Below, piece after piece: positions 9,729 through 19,409 of a stretch of DNA of 64,000 bases. Origin of the DNA: Candidatus Zhuqueibacterota bacterium (lineage in GTDB: Bacteria > Zhuqueibacterota > Zhuqueibacteria > Oceanimicrobiales > Oceanimicrobiaceae); contig JAJDAD010000092.1 of NCBI GenBank assembly GCA_029262055.1, forward strand, positions 296,641 to 360,640, given 5' to 3'. The translations under genes were made by a program, and so were the position numbers. The notes beneath the pieces are model-generated. The model made no database searches. It saw nothing but the letters and a program-made list of their open reading frames with translations, and was not told the origin of the DNA. Every line of letters begins with the position of its first letter. Positions within the stretch are counted from its first letter, which is position 1.

Positions 9729-10253
9729 TTGAAGAGAGCCGTTAGAGTCAATATTGGTGAATTGGATCTCAAAGAGAGCGTCATCAACATCAATCGTGTT
9801 GCCAAGGTTGTAAAGGGTGGTCGCAGATTTAGTTTTAATGCTATCGTTGTTGTCGGTGACGGCAATGGCTATGTTGGCACCGGTCTTGGTAAAGCAAACG
9901 AGGTCGTCAGTGCCATAGCAAAAGGTTCTGAAAATGCCAAGAAAAACCTGATTCGAGTGCCCATCGTAAATGGGACAATTCCGCATGCCATCAAGGGTCG
10001 GTTTGGCGCGGGAAAAGTTTTTCTGAAGCCTGCCTCCCCCGGTACCGGTGTCATTGCAGGTGGCGCTGTCCGTGCGATAATCGAAGCCGCCGGCATACAG
10101 GATATCTTGACAAAATCACAAGGCTCCGCGAATTTTCATAACGTTGTTAAAGCAACCATGGCCGGTTTGTCTGAGCTGATGGACGTAGTCAGTGTCGCAC
10201 AAAAACGCGGCCTTAGTATTTCGGAAGTTTTTGATAAAACAATGACAGTATAG
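9729..10253 (+). CDS. rpsE: Ribosomal protein S5
   Basis: S5 lines the mRNA entry channel and helps decoding fidelity. The 174 residues contain the S5 signature ([34 protein letters not shown]) and the C-terminal domain [10 protein letters not shown]...E.AG..D.L.KS.GS.N..N.VKAT. Translation starts at TTG, five bases after CGGGAG at 9718-9723. It is followed by rpmD after four bases. Confidence 0.97.
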   Translation: MKRAVRVNIGELDLKESVININRVAKVVKGGRRFSFNAIVVVGDGNGYVGTGLGKANEVVSAIAKGSENAKKNLIRVPIVNGTIPHAIKGRFGAGKVFLKPASPGTGVIAGGAVRAIIEAAGIQDILTKSQGSANFHNVVKATMAGLSELMDVVSVAQKRGLSISEVFDKTMTV

Positions 10254-10257
10254 GTCT

Positions 10258-10446
10258 ATGGCAGCGAAAAAGAAAATCAAGATCACGCAAGTTAGAAGCA
10301 TTATCGGGCGTCATTTCAAGCAGAAAAGGACCATGGAAGCGCTCGGCTTACGCCGGATCAACCAGTCGGTCGTTCGTGCGGACACGCCGCAAATTCGAGG
10401 AATGCTCAACAAGATCGGTCATTTGGTAACTGCCGAGCAGGTTTAG
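10258..10446 (+). CDS. rpmD: Ribosomal protein L30
   Basis: L30 is a small 50S protein. The 62 residues have the family pattern KIKITQVRS.IGR...QK.T..ALGLR.INQSVV..DTPQIRGM..K..HLV. It is missing from several bacterial phyla, so its presence is mildly informative. It lies four bases after rpsE and 20 before rplO. Confidence 0.96.
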   Translation: MAAKKKIKITQVRSIIGRHFKQKRTMEALGLRRINQSVVRADTPQIRGMLNKIGHLVTAEQV

Positions 10447-10466
10447 TTATTTAAGGACGGTTGATA

Positions 10467-10907
10467 ATGGATTTAGGTAGTCTAAAGTACGCACCCGGTT
10501 CTATTAAGAAACGGAAAAGAATTGGCCGCGGTCCGGGGTCAGGCACTGGGAAAACAGCCGGTCGTGGCCACAAGGGTCAAAGATCGCGTTCCGGTTCCAA
10601 AATCAGACCCTGGTTTGAGGGTGGGCAAATGCCCTTACAAAGGCGTGTCCCCAAACGCGGATTCACCAATATTTTCAAGAAAGAATTTCAAGTTGTCAAC
10701 GTGAAAGATCTGCAGAGGCTCGAGGGCGCCAAGGAAGTAACCCCTGAGTCGCTCTTTGCCGCAGGAATCATTTCAAAGAAGTCGATCCCGGTAAAGGTGC
10801 TTGGCGATGGCGAGATCAGTGCAGTCGTTGACATTTCCGCACACGCATTCAGTGCTTCGGCAAAGGAAAAGATTGAGAAGGCAGGCGGGAAGGTGACAGT
10901 ATTATGA
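10467..10907 (+). CDS. rplO: Ribosomal protein L15
   Basis: L15 is a 50S assembly protein. From the ATG the protein is 146 residues and shows the glycine- and arginine-rich N-terminal tail ([21 protein letters not shown]) that threads into 23S rRNA, plus [16 protein letters not shown]. An in-frame TTG two codons upstream is less likely because the AAGGACGG at 10453-10460 spaces better to the ATG. The stop overlaps the secY start by four bases (ATGA). Confidence 0.96.
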   Translation: MDLGSLKYAPGSIKKRKRIGRGPGSGTGKTAGRGHKGQRSRSGSKIRPWFEGGQMPLQRRVPKRGFTNIFKKEFQVVNVKDLQRLEGAKEVTPESLFAAGIISKKSIPVKVLGDGEISAVVDISAHAFSASAKEKIEKAGGKVTVL

Positions 10908-12238
10908 TGCAAGGGTTTCAGAGTCTGTTCAAAATCCCTGAGTTGAAGCAGCGGATTGTCTTTACGCTTCTCATTCTGATAGTCTACCGAATCGGCGGCC
11001 ATGTACCGATCCCCGGCATTAACAGTGAGGCACTGCTCGCTTTTTTTGAAGAAGCCAGCCAGGGCCGCGGACTTCTAAGTCTGTATGACCTTTTTGCCGG
11101 TGGTGCGTTTCGGAGGGCGACAGTGTTCGCCCTGGGCATTATGCCTTATATTTCAGCCTCTATTATTATTCAGCTTCTGGGTGCGGTAGTGCCGTATTTC
11201 CAGAAACTGCAAAAGGAAGGCGAGGAAGGCCGTAAGAAGATTACGCAGTATACGCGTTACGGTACCGTGGCAATATCGAGCATGCAGGCCTTTGGTGTAA
11301 GTGTCTTTCTGGAAGGGATTCGGACTAGTGCCGGTATTCCGGTTGTTCCGGATGCAGGTTTTGGCTTCAGGATTCTGACCATGATAACGCTGTGTGCCGG
11401 TACAATCCTGATCATGTGGTTGGGTGAGCAAATCACCGAACGAGGCATAGGCAACGGGATTTCGTTGATCATCTTCATCGGCATTATCGCGACCTTTCCA
11501 AACGCGATGCTGGATGAGTACCAGCAAATCAGTGGCGGTAACCGTGCAATACTGACTGAGGTCTTTCTTCTGGCTGTAATGGTTATCACCATTGCCGGAG
11601 TTGTGGCTCTGACCCAGGGTACCCGCAAAATTCCGGTGCAATATGCCAAGCGCGTGGTTGGGCGCAAGATTTATGGTGGTCAGAGCACCCATATTCCATT
11701 GAAGGTCAATACGGCAGGCGTCATGCCGATCATTTTTGCACAATCTATCATGTTTGTGCCGCAAACTGTCCTGGGATTTTGGGACAATGAATTCATGAAT
11801 TCTCTGGCTCGCTATTTCGATTATCAGTCAGTGGTTTATTGGATTCTCTATGGGACTCTGATCGTTTTCTTTACCTACTTCTACACTGCGATCGCTTTTA
11901 ATCCCGTCGATGTCGCTGACAATATGAAGAAGCACGGCGGGTTTATCCCGGGCGTTCGCCCCGGAAAGAGGACCGCGGAGTTTATTGATAATATTTTGAC
12001 AAGGATCACATTGCCGGGTTCATTCTGTTTGGCTTTTGTCGCAGTGTTGCCTTTTATCATTACGCGCTTTGTGAATGTCTCGTTTAACTTTGCTTCCTTT
12101 TATGGCGGGACGTCCCTGCTGATCATCGTGGGCGTTGCCTTGGACACGTTGCAACAGTTGGAGTCACACTTGCTCATGCGGCACTACGACGGCTTCATGA
12201 AGACTGGTGGCAAAATAAAGGGTCGCCGGAGATTTTAG
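10904..12238 (+). CDS. secY: Protein translocase channel subunit SecY
   Basis: SecY forms the inner-membrane protein-conducting channel with SecE and SecG. The 444 residues have about ten transmembrane helices. The plug region ([31 protein letters not shown]) follows helix 1 and the family signature GNGISLIIF lies near residue 190. The cytoplasmic loop FNP.DVADN.KK.GGFIPG.RPG..T is complete. It is coupled to rplO by ATGA and abuts map directly; adk, often found between secY and map, is absent. Confidence 0.98.
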   Translation: MMQGFQSLFKIPELKQRIVFTLLILIVYRIGGHVPIPGINSEALLAFFEEASQGRGLLSLYDLFAGGAFRRATVFALGIMPYISASIIIQLLGAVVPYFQKLQKEGEEGRKKITQYTRYGTVAISSMQAFGVSVFLEGIRTSAGIPVVPDAGFGFRILTMITLCAGTILIMWLGEQITERGIGNGISLIIFIGIIATFPNAMLDEYQQISGGNRAILTEVFLLAVMVITIAGVVALTQGTRKIPVQYAKRVVGRKIYGGQSTHIPLKVNTAGVMPIIFAQSIMFVPQTVLGFWDNEFMNSLARYFDYQSVVYWILYGTLIVFFTYFYTAIAFNPVDVADNMKKHGGFIPGVRPGKRTAEFIDNILTRITLPGSFCLAFVAVLPFIITRFVNVSFNFASFYGGTSLLIIVGVALDTLQQLESHLLMRHYDGFMKTGGKIKGRRRF

Positions 12239-12985
12239 GTGATTCATCTTCGCAGTCAACGAGAAATCGATCTCATTCGCAATAGCTGTAGAATTGTTGT
12301 TGAGGCGCTGGAACTGGCCGGGAGTCTGATTCAGCCAGGTATTCGAACCCGGGAGATAGACAAGGAAGTTGAGAAGTTCATTCTATCGAAGAAAGGCAAG
12401 CCCGCATTTAAGGGCTACAACGGGTTTCCTGCGAGTGCCTGCATTTCAATCGACGAGGAAGTCGTGCATGGAATCCCTGGACAGCGCAGGCTGCAGGAAG
12501 GGGAGATTGTGAGCGTCGATATAGGCGTGGTGCTGGACGGCTTTTATGGTGACAGTGCCAGAACATTTGCAGTGGGAGAAGTTAGTCTGCAAAAAAAGCA
12601 GCTCATGTCCGTGACAAAAGAATCATTGCACTTCGGGCTGGAGCAGGCCAGAGATGGCGGCCGGCTATCGGACATTTCCAACGCTATTCAACGAAAAGTT
12701 GAGAGCGCGAGATTCTCGGTCGTGCGAGATTTGGTCGGACACGGAATCGGACAGGAATTGCACGAAGAGCCCCAGATTCCCAACTATGGACCACCGAACT
12801 CCGGTCCGCGTTTGAAGGAAGGAATGGTGCTTGCGATAGAACCGATGGTGAATGCAGGCGATCATGAAGTGAAGACGATTGCAGACAACTGGACCGTAGT
12901 AACGCTTGACGGTCGCCCGTCAGCTCATTTTGAACATACGGTTGCGATTACCGGAAACGGTCCGGAAGTCCTGACTGTGTCCTAG
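12239..12985 (+). CDS. map: Methionine aminopeptidase, type I
   Basis: This enzyme removes the initiator methionine from new proteins in the cytosol. The 248-residue protein has the type Ia pitta-bread fold with metal ligands visible in VSVDIGVVLDGFYGDSART (two Asp), HGIG.ELHEEPQIPNYG (His), AIEPM (Glu) and the C-terminal HFEHTVAIT (Glu). GTG follows the secY stop with no gap, so translation is likely coupled. No N-terminal zinc-finger extension is present. Confidence 0.97.
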   Translation: MIHLRSQREIDLIRNSCRIVVEALELAGSLIQPGIRTREIDKEVEKFILSKKGKPAFKGYNGFPASACISIDEEVVHGIPGQRRLQEGEIVSVDIGVVLDGFYGDSARTFAVGEVSLQKKQLMSVTKESLHFGLEQARDGGRLSDISNAIQRKVESARFSVVRDLVGHGIGQELHEEPQIPNYGPPNSGPRLKEGMVLAIEPMVNAGDHEVKTIADNWTVVTLDGRPSAHFEHTVAITGNGPEVLTVS

Positions 12986-13003
12986 TTTGGTAGAGTATTT
13001 GTA

Positions 13004-13222
13004 ATGGCAAAAGAAGCCCCAATCAAAATTGACGGAACAATCGTAGAGACTCTACCGAACGCTACGTTTCGGGTAGAACTGGAGAATGGTCACAAGGTTT
13101 TGGCTCATATTTCCGGCAAAATGAGAATGCATTTTATAAAGATCCTCCCCGGTGATAAGGTGACGCTTGAACTATCGCCTTATGATCTAAGCAGGGGAAG
13201 AATCACCTATCGATATAAGTGA
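13004..13222 (+). CDS. infA: Translation initiation factor IF-1
   Basis: IF-1 is an S1-like OB-fold protein that binds the 30S A site during initiation. The 72-residue protein starts [36 protein letters not shown] and ends [14 protein letters not shown], the complete family pattern. It is placed between map and rpmJ. Confidence 0.98.
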   Translation: MAKEAPIKIDGTIVETLPNATFRVELENGHKVLAHISGKMRMHFIKILPGDKVTLELSPYDLSRGRITYRYK

Positions 13223-13232
13223 GGCACCCAGA

Positions 13233-13346
13233 ATGAAGGTACGATCTTCTCTTAAACGTATGTGTGACCACTGCAAGATCATTCGCAGAAAAGGTCGAGT
13301 CATTGTTATCTGCAAAAATCCCCGGCACAAACAGCGTCAGGGATAG
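13233..13346 (+). CDS. rpmJ: Ribosomal protein L36
   Basis: This 37-codon gene reads [20 protein letters not shown]... and ends in KQRQG. The zinc ligands of the C+ form are present (C11, C14, C27, H32). L36 is a small zinc-ribbon protein of the 50S. It lies ten bases after infA and 31 before rpsM, its usual position. Confidence 0.97.
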   Translation: MKVRSSLKRMCDHCKIIRRKGRVIVICKNPRHKQRQG

Positions 13347-13377
13347 CAGAAGTCAGGTTAATGTTCGGAGGTAAGTT

Positions 13378-13746
13378 TTGGCGAGAATAGCGGGAGTTGA
13401 TCTTCCAAAGGATAAGCGGGTATTGATCGGTTTGACCTACATTTTTGGGATAGGAGTTTCCCGTTCCAAGAAAATTCTGGAGGACGCATCGGTTGGTGAG
13501 AATATCCGGGTCAAGGATTTATCAAATGATGATATCGCAAAAATCAGGGCGGTCATCACCAAGAACTACCAGGTTGAAGGTACCCTGCGGACTGATGTTA
13601 CCATGAACATCAAGCGCCTGATGGATATCGGTTGTTACCGTGGGTTGCGGCACCGGCGCGGCCTGCCGGTTCATGGCCAGCGCACGCATACAAATGCGAG
13701 AACACGCCGGGGTCGGCGCTCTGGTGTTGGTGGTAAGAAAAAATAG
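13378..13746 (+). CDS. rpsM: Ribosomal protein S13
   Basis: S13 is a 30S head protein contacting the P-site tRNA and L5. The 122 residues open with [21 protein letters not shown] and end with the signature [22 protein letters not shown], plus a basic tail. The start is TTG after a GGAGG at 13366-13370. It begins the alpha segment rpsM-rpsK-rpsD-rpoA-rplQ. Confidence 0.98.
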   Translation: MARIAGVDLPKDKRVLIGLTYIFGIGVSRSKKILEDASVGENIRVKDLSNDDIAKIRAVITKNYQVEGTLRTDVTMNIKRLMDIGCYRGLRHRRGLPVHGQRTHTNARTRRGRRSGVGGKKK

Positions 13747-13779
13747 TATCAAAATGAATTTGCGAGGGTAATGTAGACA

Positions 13780-14169
13780 ATGGCACCATCGAAGAAATCT
13801 AGAGGGCGGAAGAAGGAAAAGGTTGAAGCCAATGGCGTCGCTCACATCAAAGCCACATTCAACAATACGATCGTGACTTTGACGGACCAGTATGGAAATG
13901 TGATTTCCTGGGCTTCTGCCGGCAAAATCGGTTTTAAAGGCTCTCGTAAGAGCACTCCCTTTGCGGCGCAATTATCGGCGGAGTCCGCCGCGAAAGAAGC
14001 GAAAGAGTTAGGTTTGCAGCGAGTAGAAGTTTTGATAAAGGGGCCTGGCTCCGGCAGAGAGTCAGCGGTTAGATCGTTGCAGGCAGCCGGACTGGAAATA
14101 ACGGCGATCAAGGACGTGACACCGATCCCGCACAACGGGTGTCGCCCGCCAAAAAGAAGAAGAGTTTAA
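13780..14169 (+). CDS. rpsK: Ribosomal protein S11
   Basis: S11 is a 30S platform protein. The 129-residue sequence has [37 protein letters not shown] and the C-terminal [18 protein letters not shown], both diagnostic. It lies 33 bases after rpsM. Confidence 0.98.
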   Translation: MAPSKKSRGRKKEKVEANGVAHIKATFNNTIVTLTDQYGNVISWASAGKIGFKGSRKSTPFAAQLSAESAAKEAKELGLQRVEVLIKGPGSGRESAVRSLQAAGLEITAIKDVTPIPHNGCRPPKRRRV

Positions 14170-14196
14170 CGAGCAAAGCGGAGGTAAGCAGAAAGA

Positions 14197-14826
14197 ATGG
14201 CAAGATACACTGACGCCGTATGTAAGCTCTGTCGTCGAGAGGAACAAAAACTGTTTCTAAAGGGATCAAAGTGCACGTCACCCAAATGCCCGCTTGACAA
14301 AAAGAGCTATCCCCCCGGACAACACGGTACCCGTAGAAGATTCAAGCAGTCGGAATACGGTATCCAGTTGCGGGAAAAACAAAAGGTCCGCCGTACCTAC
14401 GGTTTACTTGAACGCCAGTTTCGGAATTACTTTAAGAAGGCTGACCGGCAAAAAGGTATAACCAGCGAAGTATTGCTGCAGATGCTTGAGCGACGCCTCG
14501 ACAATGTCGTTTATCGCATGGGTTTTGCGCCTTCGCGCAAGACAGCCAGACAACTCGTACGACACAAACACTTCTTGGTTAACGACCGCCTGGTGAACAT
14601 TCCATCTTTCAGTGTCAAGCCTGGCGATATCGTTAGAGTCAAAGACAAGAGCAAGAGGCTCGGAGTCATTCATGATTCTATGAAGAAGATTCGCGATGGT
14701 GCGCTACTGTCGTGGCTTGAGCTTGACAAAGCCGGAATGAAGGGGACCCTGCTTAGTAATCCGACACGAGCAGATATACCTCTTGAAGTGAACGAATCTT
14801 TAATTGTAGAACTGTATTCCAAATAA
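14197..14826 (+). CDS. rpsD: Ribosomal protein S4, zinc-binding type
   Basis: S4 starts 30S body assembly and lines the mRNA entry. The 209 residues include an N-terminal zinc knuckle with C9-x2-C12-x13-C26-x4-C31, then the S4 domain with LERRLDN.VYR.GFA.SR..ARQLV.H.H..VN. The C+ form, together with C+ rpsN and rpmJ, points to a zinc-replete default set of ribosomal proteins. It is 39 bases before rpoA. Confidence 0.98.
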   Translation: MARYTDAVCKLCRREEQKLFLKGSKCTSPKCPLDKKSYPPGQHGTRRRFKQSEYGIQLREKQKVRRTYGLLERQFRNYFKKADRQKGITSEVLLQMLERRLDNVVYRMGFAPSRKTARQLVRHKHFLVNDRLVNIPSFSVKPGDIVRVKDKSKRLGVIHDSMKKIRDGALLSWLELDKAGMKGTLLSNPTRADIPLEVNESLIVELYSK

Positions 14827-14865
14827 CAGGATTGTTATTGAAATTATTTTGGGAGTGCGCTAGAT

Positions 14866-15852
14866 ATGAATTGGCCTAACCTTCAAATGCCAAGTAGTCT
14901 TGACATAGATGACGGCAGTTATTCCAATACCTATGGTAAGTTTGTCCTGCAACCTCTGGAAAGAGGTTTTGGTGTTACCATCGGAAACTCTCTGCGGAGA
15001 ATTCTTCTTTCGTCCTTACCGGGCGCTGCGATTACCATGTTGCGCATCGACAATGTACCGCACGAGTTTTCCACAATTCCAGGCGTCGTTGAAGACGTCT
15101 CCGATATGATTTTGAATTTGAAGGAAGTCCGTTTCAAGCTGCTGAGCAAGAGACCGGAAAAGGTGGTTGTCAGCCTGAATGGCCCGCACAAATTCACTGC
15201 CGGTGATATTCAGAACGGCACGACCGAGTTTGAAGTGCTCAATCCTGAGAAGCATATCGCGACCTTGAACGGGGATGCCAATTTCGATATTGAATTGCGC
15301 ATCGGCCGGGGCCACGGCTACGTACCAGCCGAAGAAAACAAGATTCCGGAGCAACCGATTGGCGCTGTTCCGATCGATGCGATCTATACCCCGATCAAAC
15401 GGGTGACTTACCAGGTGGAAAATACCAGGCTGGGAGACCGGACTGACTATGAAAAGCTGACCATGGAGGTTGAGACCGACGGCAGCGTCACCCCGGACGA
15501 CGCCTTGACTTACGCCGCCAAGATCCTGAGAGATCACATCAACCTCTTCATCAATTTTGATATTGAGCCGGAAGAGGAAGAGCCGGTTGAAGTGGATGAG
15601 GAGATTCTGAAGGTTCGCAAGCTTCTGAAAATGCCTGTTGACGAGCTGGAATTGTCCGTACGCTCGTATAATTGTCTGATGGCCGCCAACATCAAGACCA
15701 TTGGTGATTTGGTGAGGCGCGAAGAGCAGGAGATGTTGAAATTCCGGAATTTCGGTCGCAAGTCTTTGCAGGAACTTACTAAGATCCTGGATGACAAAGG
15801 TCTGCAGTTTGGAATGGATATTGAAAAATATATGAAGGGCGACTTAGAGTAA
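14866..15852 (+). CDS. rpoA: RNA polymerase alpha subunit
   Basis: Alpha dimerises to start assembly of RNA polymerase and contacts promoter UP elements and activators. The 328 residues have the N-terminal dimerisation domain (residues about 1-230; GFG.T.GNSLRR.LLSS.PG.AIT..R.D.V.HEFSTI.GV.EDV) and, after an acidic linker (EPEEEEPVEVDEE), the C-terminal domain with SVR..NCL..A.I.TIGDLV...E.EML..RNFG.KSL.E. It lies between rpsD and rplQ, as expected. Confidence 0.98.
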   Translation: MNWPNLQMPSSLDIDDGSYSNTYGKFVLQPLERGFGVTIGNSLRRILLSSLPGAAITMLRIDNVPHEFSTIPGVVEDVSDMILNLKEVRFKLLSKRPEKVVVSLNGPHKFTAGDIQNGTTEFEVLNPEKHIATLNGDANFDIELRIGRGHGYVPAEENKIPEQPIGAVPIDAIYTPIKRVTYQVENTRLGDRTDYEKLTMEVETDGSVTPDDALTYAAKILRDHINLFINFDIEPEEEEPVEVDEEILKVRKLLKMPVDELELSVRSYNCLMAANIKTIGDLVRREEQEMLKFRNFGRKSLQELTKILDDKGLQFGMDIEKYMKGDLE

Positions 15853-15862
15853 AGGTAAAGAC

Positions 15863-16351
15863 ATGCGCCATAGAAAAGCACACAGGAAACTCGGCAGGAC
15901 AGCCAGCCATAGGAAAGCGCTGGTTTCAAATGTAGCCACATCGTTGTTCGAGCACAAACAAGTTAGAACCACGACGATTAAGGCCAAGGAAATCCGTAAG
16001 AAGGTTGACAAGCTTATTACCTTTGCCAAGAGTGGGACGGTTGCTGACCGTCGTCAGGTACTAAGGATTATCCGAAACAAGAAGATTGTTCGAAGCCTTT
16101 TTGATGAGATTGCCCCAACCTACAAGGATAGAAACGGCGGTTATACCCGTGTCATCAAACTCGGCCGTCGTCGTGGCGATGGCGCTGAGCTGGCGCTGCT
16201 CGAATTGGTAGGCTTTGAAGGCGTTATGCTTGACAAGCAAAAAGCCCGCGAAGACAGACAGGAAAAAAAGAAGAAGAAGGCAGATGAAGCGGCGAAAGCT
16301 GAAAAAGCAGAAAAAGCAGAACAAGAAGCTGCAGCTGCAACCTCTGACTAG
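15863..16351 (+). CDS. rplQ: Ribosomal protein L17 with basic C-terminal extension
   Basis: L17 is a 50S protein close to the tunnel exit. The core (MRHRKAHRKLGRT..HR.AL..N....L.....I.TT..KAKE.R...DKLIT.AK, and later Y..RNGGYTR..KLG.RRGD.A..A..ELV) is complete by about residue 118. The remaining 44 residues are a lysine-, alanine- and glutamate-rich tail, making 162 residues against about 120 in many bacteria. Such tails are known from several phyla. It is the last gene of the superoperon and is followed by an intrinsic terminator. Confidence 0.96.
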   Translation: MRHRKAHRKLGRTASHRKALVSNVATSLFEHKQVRTTTIKAKEIRKKVDKLITFAKSGTVADRRQVLRIIRNKKIVRSLFDEIAPTYKDRNGGYTRVIKLGRRRGDGAELALLELVGFEGVMLDKQKAREDRQEKKKKKADEAAKAEKAEKAEQEAAAATSD

Positions 16352-16382
16352 AGCCGAGTCTACTTTGCGTTACGATCTTAAG

Positions 16383-16411
16383 GCCGATTGCAGCTTTGCA
16401 GTCGGCTTTTT
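16383..16411 (+). terminator. Intrinsic terminator of the rpoA-rplQ operon
   Basis: A ten-base-pair stem (GCCGATTGCA pairing with TGCAGTCGGC, one G-U) with a GCTT loop is followed by five T. It lies 31 bases after the rplQ stop and ends the ribosomal superoperon. Confidence 0.85.
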
Positions 16412-16424
16412 CAGTTAATATCAT
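16396..16424 (+). promoter_or_regulatory. Candidate sigma70 promoter for hutU, overlapping the rplQ terminator
   Basis: TTGCAG and TATCAT are separated by exactly 17 bases. The -10 box matches consensus in five of six positions, the -35 in three. The -35 is embedded in the 3' arm of the terminator hairpin. A start near 16431 would leave a leader of about 20 bases with a GGGAG site. This is inference from motif spacing only. Confidence 0.4.
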
Positions 16425-16451
16425 AGTGCACAAAACAGGGAGACATCCAGT

Positions 16452-18113
16452 ATGACTTCCACCTATGAACCGGTCAAGGCCGCAAGAGGCACCGAGTTGA
16501 GTTGCAAGGGCTGGGTGCAGGAAGCTGCGTTGCGGATGTTGATGAATAATCTGGACCCCGAGGTAGCCGAGGACCCGGAGCGTCTCATAATCTACGGCGG
16601 GACGGGACGCGCCGCCCGCAGTTGGGACTGTTTCCACCAGATCGTTGCCGCTCTGCAGGAGCTTGAGGATGACGAAACACTGCTGGTGCAGTCCGGTAAA
16701 CCGGTGGGCATATTCAGGACGCACTCGTTTGCGCCCAGAGTGTTGATCGCAAACTCGCTGCTGGTTCCGGCGTGGGCCACTCCCGAGTACTTCCGTGAAA
16801 TGGAAGACAAAGGGCTCACCATGTACGGCCAGATGACCGCAGGAAGCTGGATCTACATTGGCACGCAAGGCATTCTGCAGGGCACGTATGAGACGTTTGC
16901 CGCGGCAGCACAGAAGCACTTTGACGGTGACCTGGCCGGTAAGCTAGTGGTTTCCGGTGGAATGGGCGGAATGGGTGGCGCCCAGCCTCTGGCGGCCACG
17001 ATGAATGGCGCCGTATTTCTCGGAATCGATGTTGACGAAGCGCGCATCAGGCGCCGTCTTGAAAAGCGCTATTGTGACAAAATTACAGAGGATCTCGATA
17101 CTGCTATCTCGTGGATCACCGCCGCCAAGGCCGGCAAAGAGGCGCTCTCGGTTGGCCTCGTCGGCAATTGTGCGGAGGTTCTTCCCGAGTTAATAGACCG
17201 AAAAATAGTGCCTGACCTTTTGACGGACCAAACCTCTGCACATGACGAACTTAATGGCTATGTACCGGCCGGCATGTCACTAGCGGGGGCGCTGGGGCTC
17301 AGAAGTGCAAATCCGGATGAGTACATTCGATTGAGCTATGAATCCATGGTCCGGCATGTTGAGGCAATGTTACGCTTGCAGGAAATGGGAGCGGTCACTT
17401 TCGATTATGGCAATAATCTCCGCGGCCAGGCCTTCAAGGCCGGCTTGAGCGACGCTTTTGGCTTCCCCGGTTTTGTGCCGCGCTACATCCGGCCGTTGTT
17501 CTGCGAGGGCAAGGGCCCGTTTCGTTGGGCGGCGCTGTCAGGCGATGAAAACGATATTTTTAGGATCGATCAGCTGGTGCTTGAACTTTTCCCTGATGAC
17601 CAACAGCTGGCGCGCTGGATTAAACTGGCCCAGGAACGGGTCGAGTTTCAGGGACTACCGGCGCGGATTTGCTGGCTCGGTCAGGGTGACCGCGCCCGGT
17701 TTGGTTTGGGCATCAATGATTTGGTAGCAAAGGGCGAAGTGAGCGCACCTATTGTGATTGGGCGTGACCACCTGGACACCGGTTCAGTGGCTTCTCCCAA
17801 TCGCGAAACAGAGGGAATGCGCGATGGCTCGGATGCTATCGCCGACTGGCCGATTCTAAATGCGCTCTTGAATACTGCCTCGGGTGCGAGTTGGGTTTCG
17901 GTGCATCACGGCGGCGGTGTCGGCATTGGCAATTCCATTCATGCAGGCCAGGTAATCGTCGCGGACGGCACGACGGACGCCGCCAGCAGACTTGAGCGAG
18001 TGTTGACCAACGATCCCGGCATAGGCGTCGCACGCCATGTTGACGCCGGATACGAGATAGCCAGGAAGACAGCGGTCTCGCAGCAAGTTCGGATTCCCGG
18101 AGGGAAGGGCTAG
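16452..18113 (+). CDS. hutU: Urocanate hydratase (urocanase)
   Basis: Urocanase converts urocanate to imidazolone propionate, the second step of histidine degradation, using tightly bound NAD+ as an electrophile. The 553 residues match the family. Visible features are the Rossmann segment [15 protein letters not shown] near residues 167-181, the active-site cysteine in [13 protein letters not shown] (C407) and the C-terminal [16 protein letters not shown]. It is followed by hutI after three bases. hutH (histidase) and the regulator HutC are not in the window. Confidence 0.98.
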   Translation: MTSTYEPVKAARGTELSCKGWVQEAALRMLMNNLDPEVAEDPERLIIYGGTGRAARSWDCFHQIVAALQELEDDETLLVQSGKPVGIFRTHSFAPRVLIANSLLVPAWATPEYFREMEDKGLTMYGQMTAGSWIYIGTQGILQGTYETFAAAAQKHFDGDLAGKLVVSGGMGGMGGAQPLAATMNGAVFLGIDVDEARIRRRLEKRYCDKITEDLDTAISWITAAKAGKEALSVGLVGNCAEVLPELIDRKIVPDLLTDQTSAHDELNGYVPAGMSLAGALGLRSANPDEYIRLSYESMVRHVEAMLRLQEMGAVTFDYGNNLRGQAFKAGLSDAFGFPGFVPRYIRPLFCEGKGPFRWAALSGDENDIFRIDQLVLELFPDDQQLARWIKLAQERVEFQGLPARICWLGQGDRARFGLGINDLVAKGEVSAPIVIGRDHLDTGSVASPNRETEGMRDGSDAIADWPILNALLNTASGASWVSVHHGGGVGIGNSIHAGQVIVADGTTDAASRLERVLTNDPGIGVARHVDAGYEIARKTAVSQQVRIPGGKG

Positions 18114-18116
18114 GCC

Positions 18117-19385
18117 GTGGTCATGATGCCCCAGGCAGATTTGCTGATTGAAGGCGCCAGCGAGCTGGCAACGCCGATTTCAAATCCCGATTTTTCTCCA
18201 GCCGAATTCTCCACGACCCGCAATGGCTCTGTTGCTGCCCACGGAGGTAAAATAGTCGCAGTTGGCGATGGGGCAACAGTGCGCTCGCAGGTTCAGCTTG
18301 TCCCGGATGCAACCGTAATCAATGCCGCCGGCCAAACCCTCACTCCGGGCTTAGTGGATTGCCACACACACCCGGTGTTCAGCCGTACCAGGGAAGATGA
18401 ATTTGAGATGCGTATAAAGGGGCAGAGCTATGAGGAGATAGCGAAAGCAGGCGGGGGTATTCTCTCAAGTGTCCGGCATCTGCGCCAGACCACCAAAGCT
18501 GACCTCGTCGAATCAGCACTCCCACGGATGGATACTTTTCTCAGTCTGGGAACCACAACGATTGAGGCTAAAAGCGGATACGGCCTGACCTTGGCAGACG
18601 AAGTAAAGATGCTGGAAGTGATTGCTGAGCTTAACCGCGTGCATCCGATCGACCTTGTCCCGACTTTTCTGGGGGCACATGAAATCCCGGATGAGTTTCG
18701 TTCGAACAGGAAGGGCTATATTGATTTAGTTACTCATGAGATGTTGCCGGCGGTCAAACAGCGGGAGCTGGCGGTTTTCTGTGACGTGTTTTGTGAGTCA
18801 CATGTTTTTTCTGTTGCGGAGGCAAAGCAGATTCTCCTGGCGGCCCGCGAGTTGGGCTTTGGTTTGAAAACCCATGCTGAGCAGTTGAGCAGGATCGGCG
18901 GTACCATGATGGCGGCCGAATTGGGTGCGATCTCGGCTGATCATCTGGATTACACTACACCTGAAGACTGGAACGCAATGTTGCAGGCGAAAGTTGTGCC
19001 GGTCCTGTTGCCGGCGGCCGTGTTCTTTTTGGGGAAATCGAAATACGCCGATGCGAAAGCGATGCTGCGGTCCGGCTTGCCGCTGGCTCTCGCGACCGAT
19101 CTTAACCCTGGTTCGGCAATGACCGAGTCCTTGCCGATGGTTATGACTTTGGCCTGTCTGCAAATGGGCCTGACGCCTTCCGAAGCCATCACCGCTGCCA
19201 CATACCACGCCGCGCTGGCCCTTGGAAGCGGGAACTTCTTAGGAAGTATCGAAGTAGGAAAAAAGGCTGATTTGGTACTTTGGGGCGCTGAAAATCATCG
19301 GCATATTCCGTATCACTTCGGCGTAAGCCTGGTGAAGACGGTAATCAAATCCGGTAAGGTTGTCAGGGCTGCGACACAAGACTGA
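18117..19385 (+). CDS. hutI: Imidazolonepropionase
   Basis: HutI hydrolyses imidazolone-5-propionate to N-formimino-glutamate, the third step of histidine degradation. It is a metal-dependent amidohydrolase of 422 residues. The metal-binding HTH is at H83-x-H85 in TPGLVDCHTHPVFS, with EAKSGYGL, FLGAHEIP and LATDLNPGS (metal Asp) further on. The GTG start is chosen for the strong GGAGGGAAGGG just upstream; in-frame ATGs follow two and three codons later. The gene is operonic with hutU. The lipoprotein gene after it starts only 24 bases on. Confidence 0.96.
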   Translation: MVMMPQADLLIEGASELATPISNPDFSPAEFSTTRNGSVAAHGGKIVAVGDGATVRSQVQLVPDATVINAAGQTLTPGLVDCHTHPVFSRTREDEFEMRIKGQSYEEIAKAGGGILSSVRHLRQTTKADLVESALPRMDTFLSLGTTTIEAKSGYGLTLADEVKMLEVIAELNRVHPIDLVPTFLGAHEIPDEFRSNRKGYIDLVTHEMLPAVKQRELAVFCDVFCESHVFSVAEAKQILLAARELGFGLKTHAEQLSRIGGTMMAAELGAISADHLDYTTPEDWNAMLQAKVVPVLLPAAVFFLGKSKYADAKAMLRSGLPLALATDLNPGSAMTESLPMVMTLACLQMGLTPSEAITAATYHAALALGSGNFLGSIEVGKKADLVLWGAENHRHIPYHFGVSLVKTVIKSGKVVRAATQD

Positions 19386-19409
19386 ATTTTGAAAATAAGG
19401 ACGGAATTC

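Noticed and set aside
11153..11764. 203-residue antisense frame inside secY
   Set aside because: Low-complexity His/Arg/Gln-rich composition typical of a codon shadow; no start context or homology.
16224..16919. 231-residue antisense frame across rplQ, its terminator and hutU
   Set aside because: It crosses two clear genes and a terminator, and its composition is that of a shadow.
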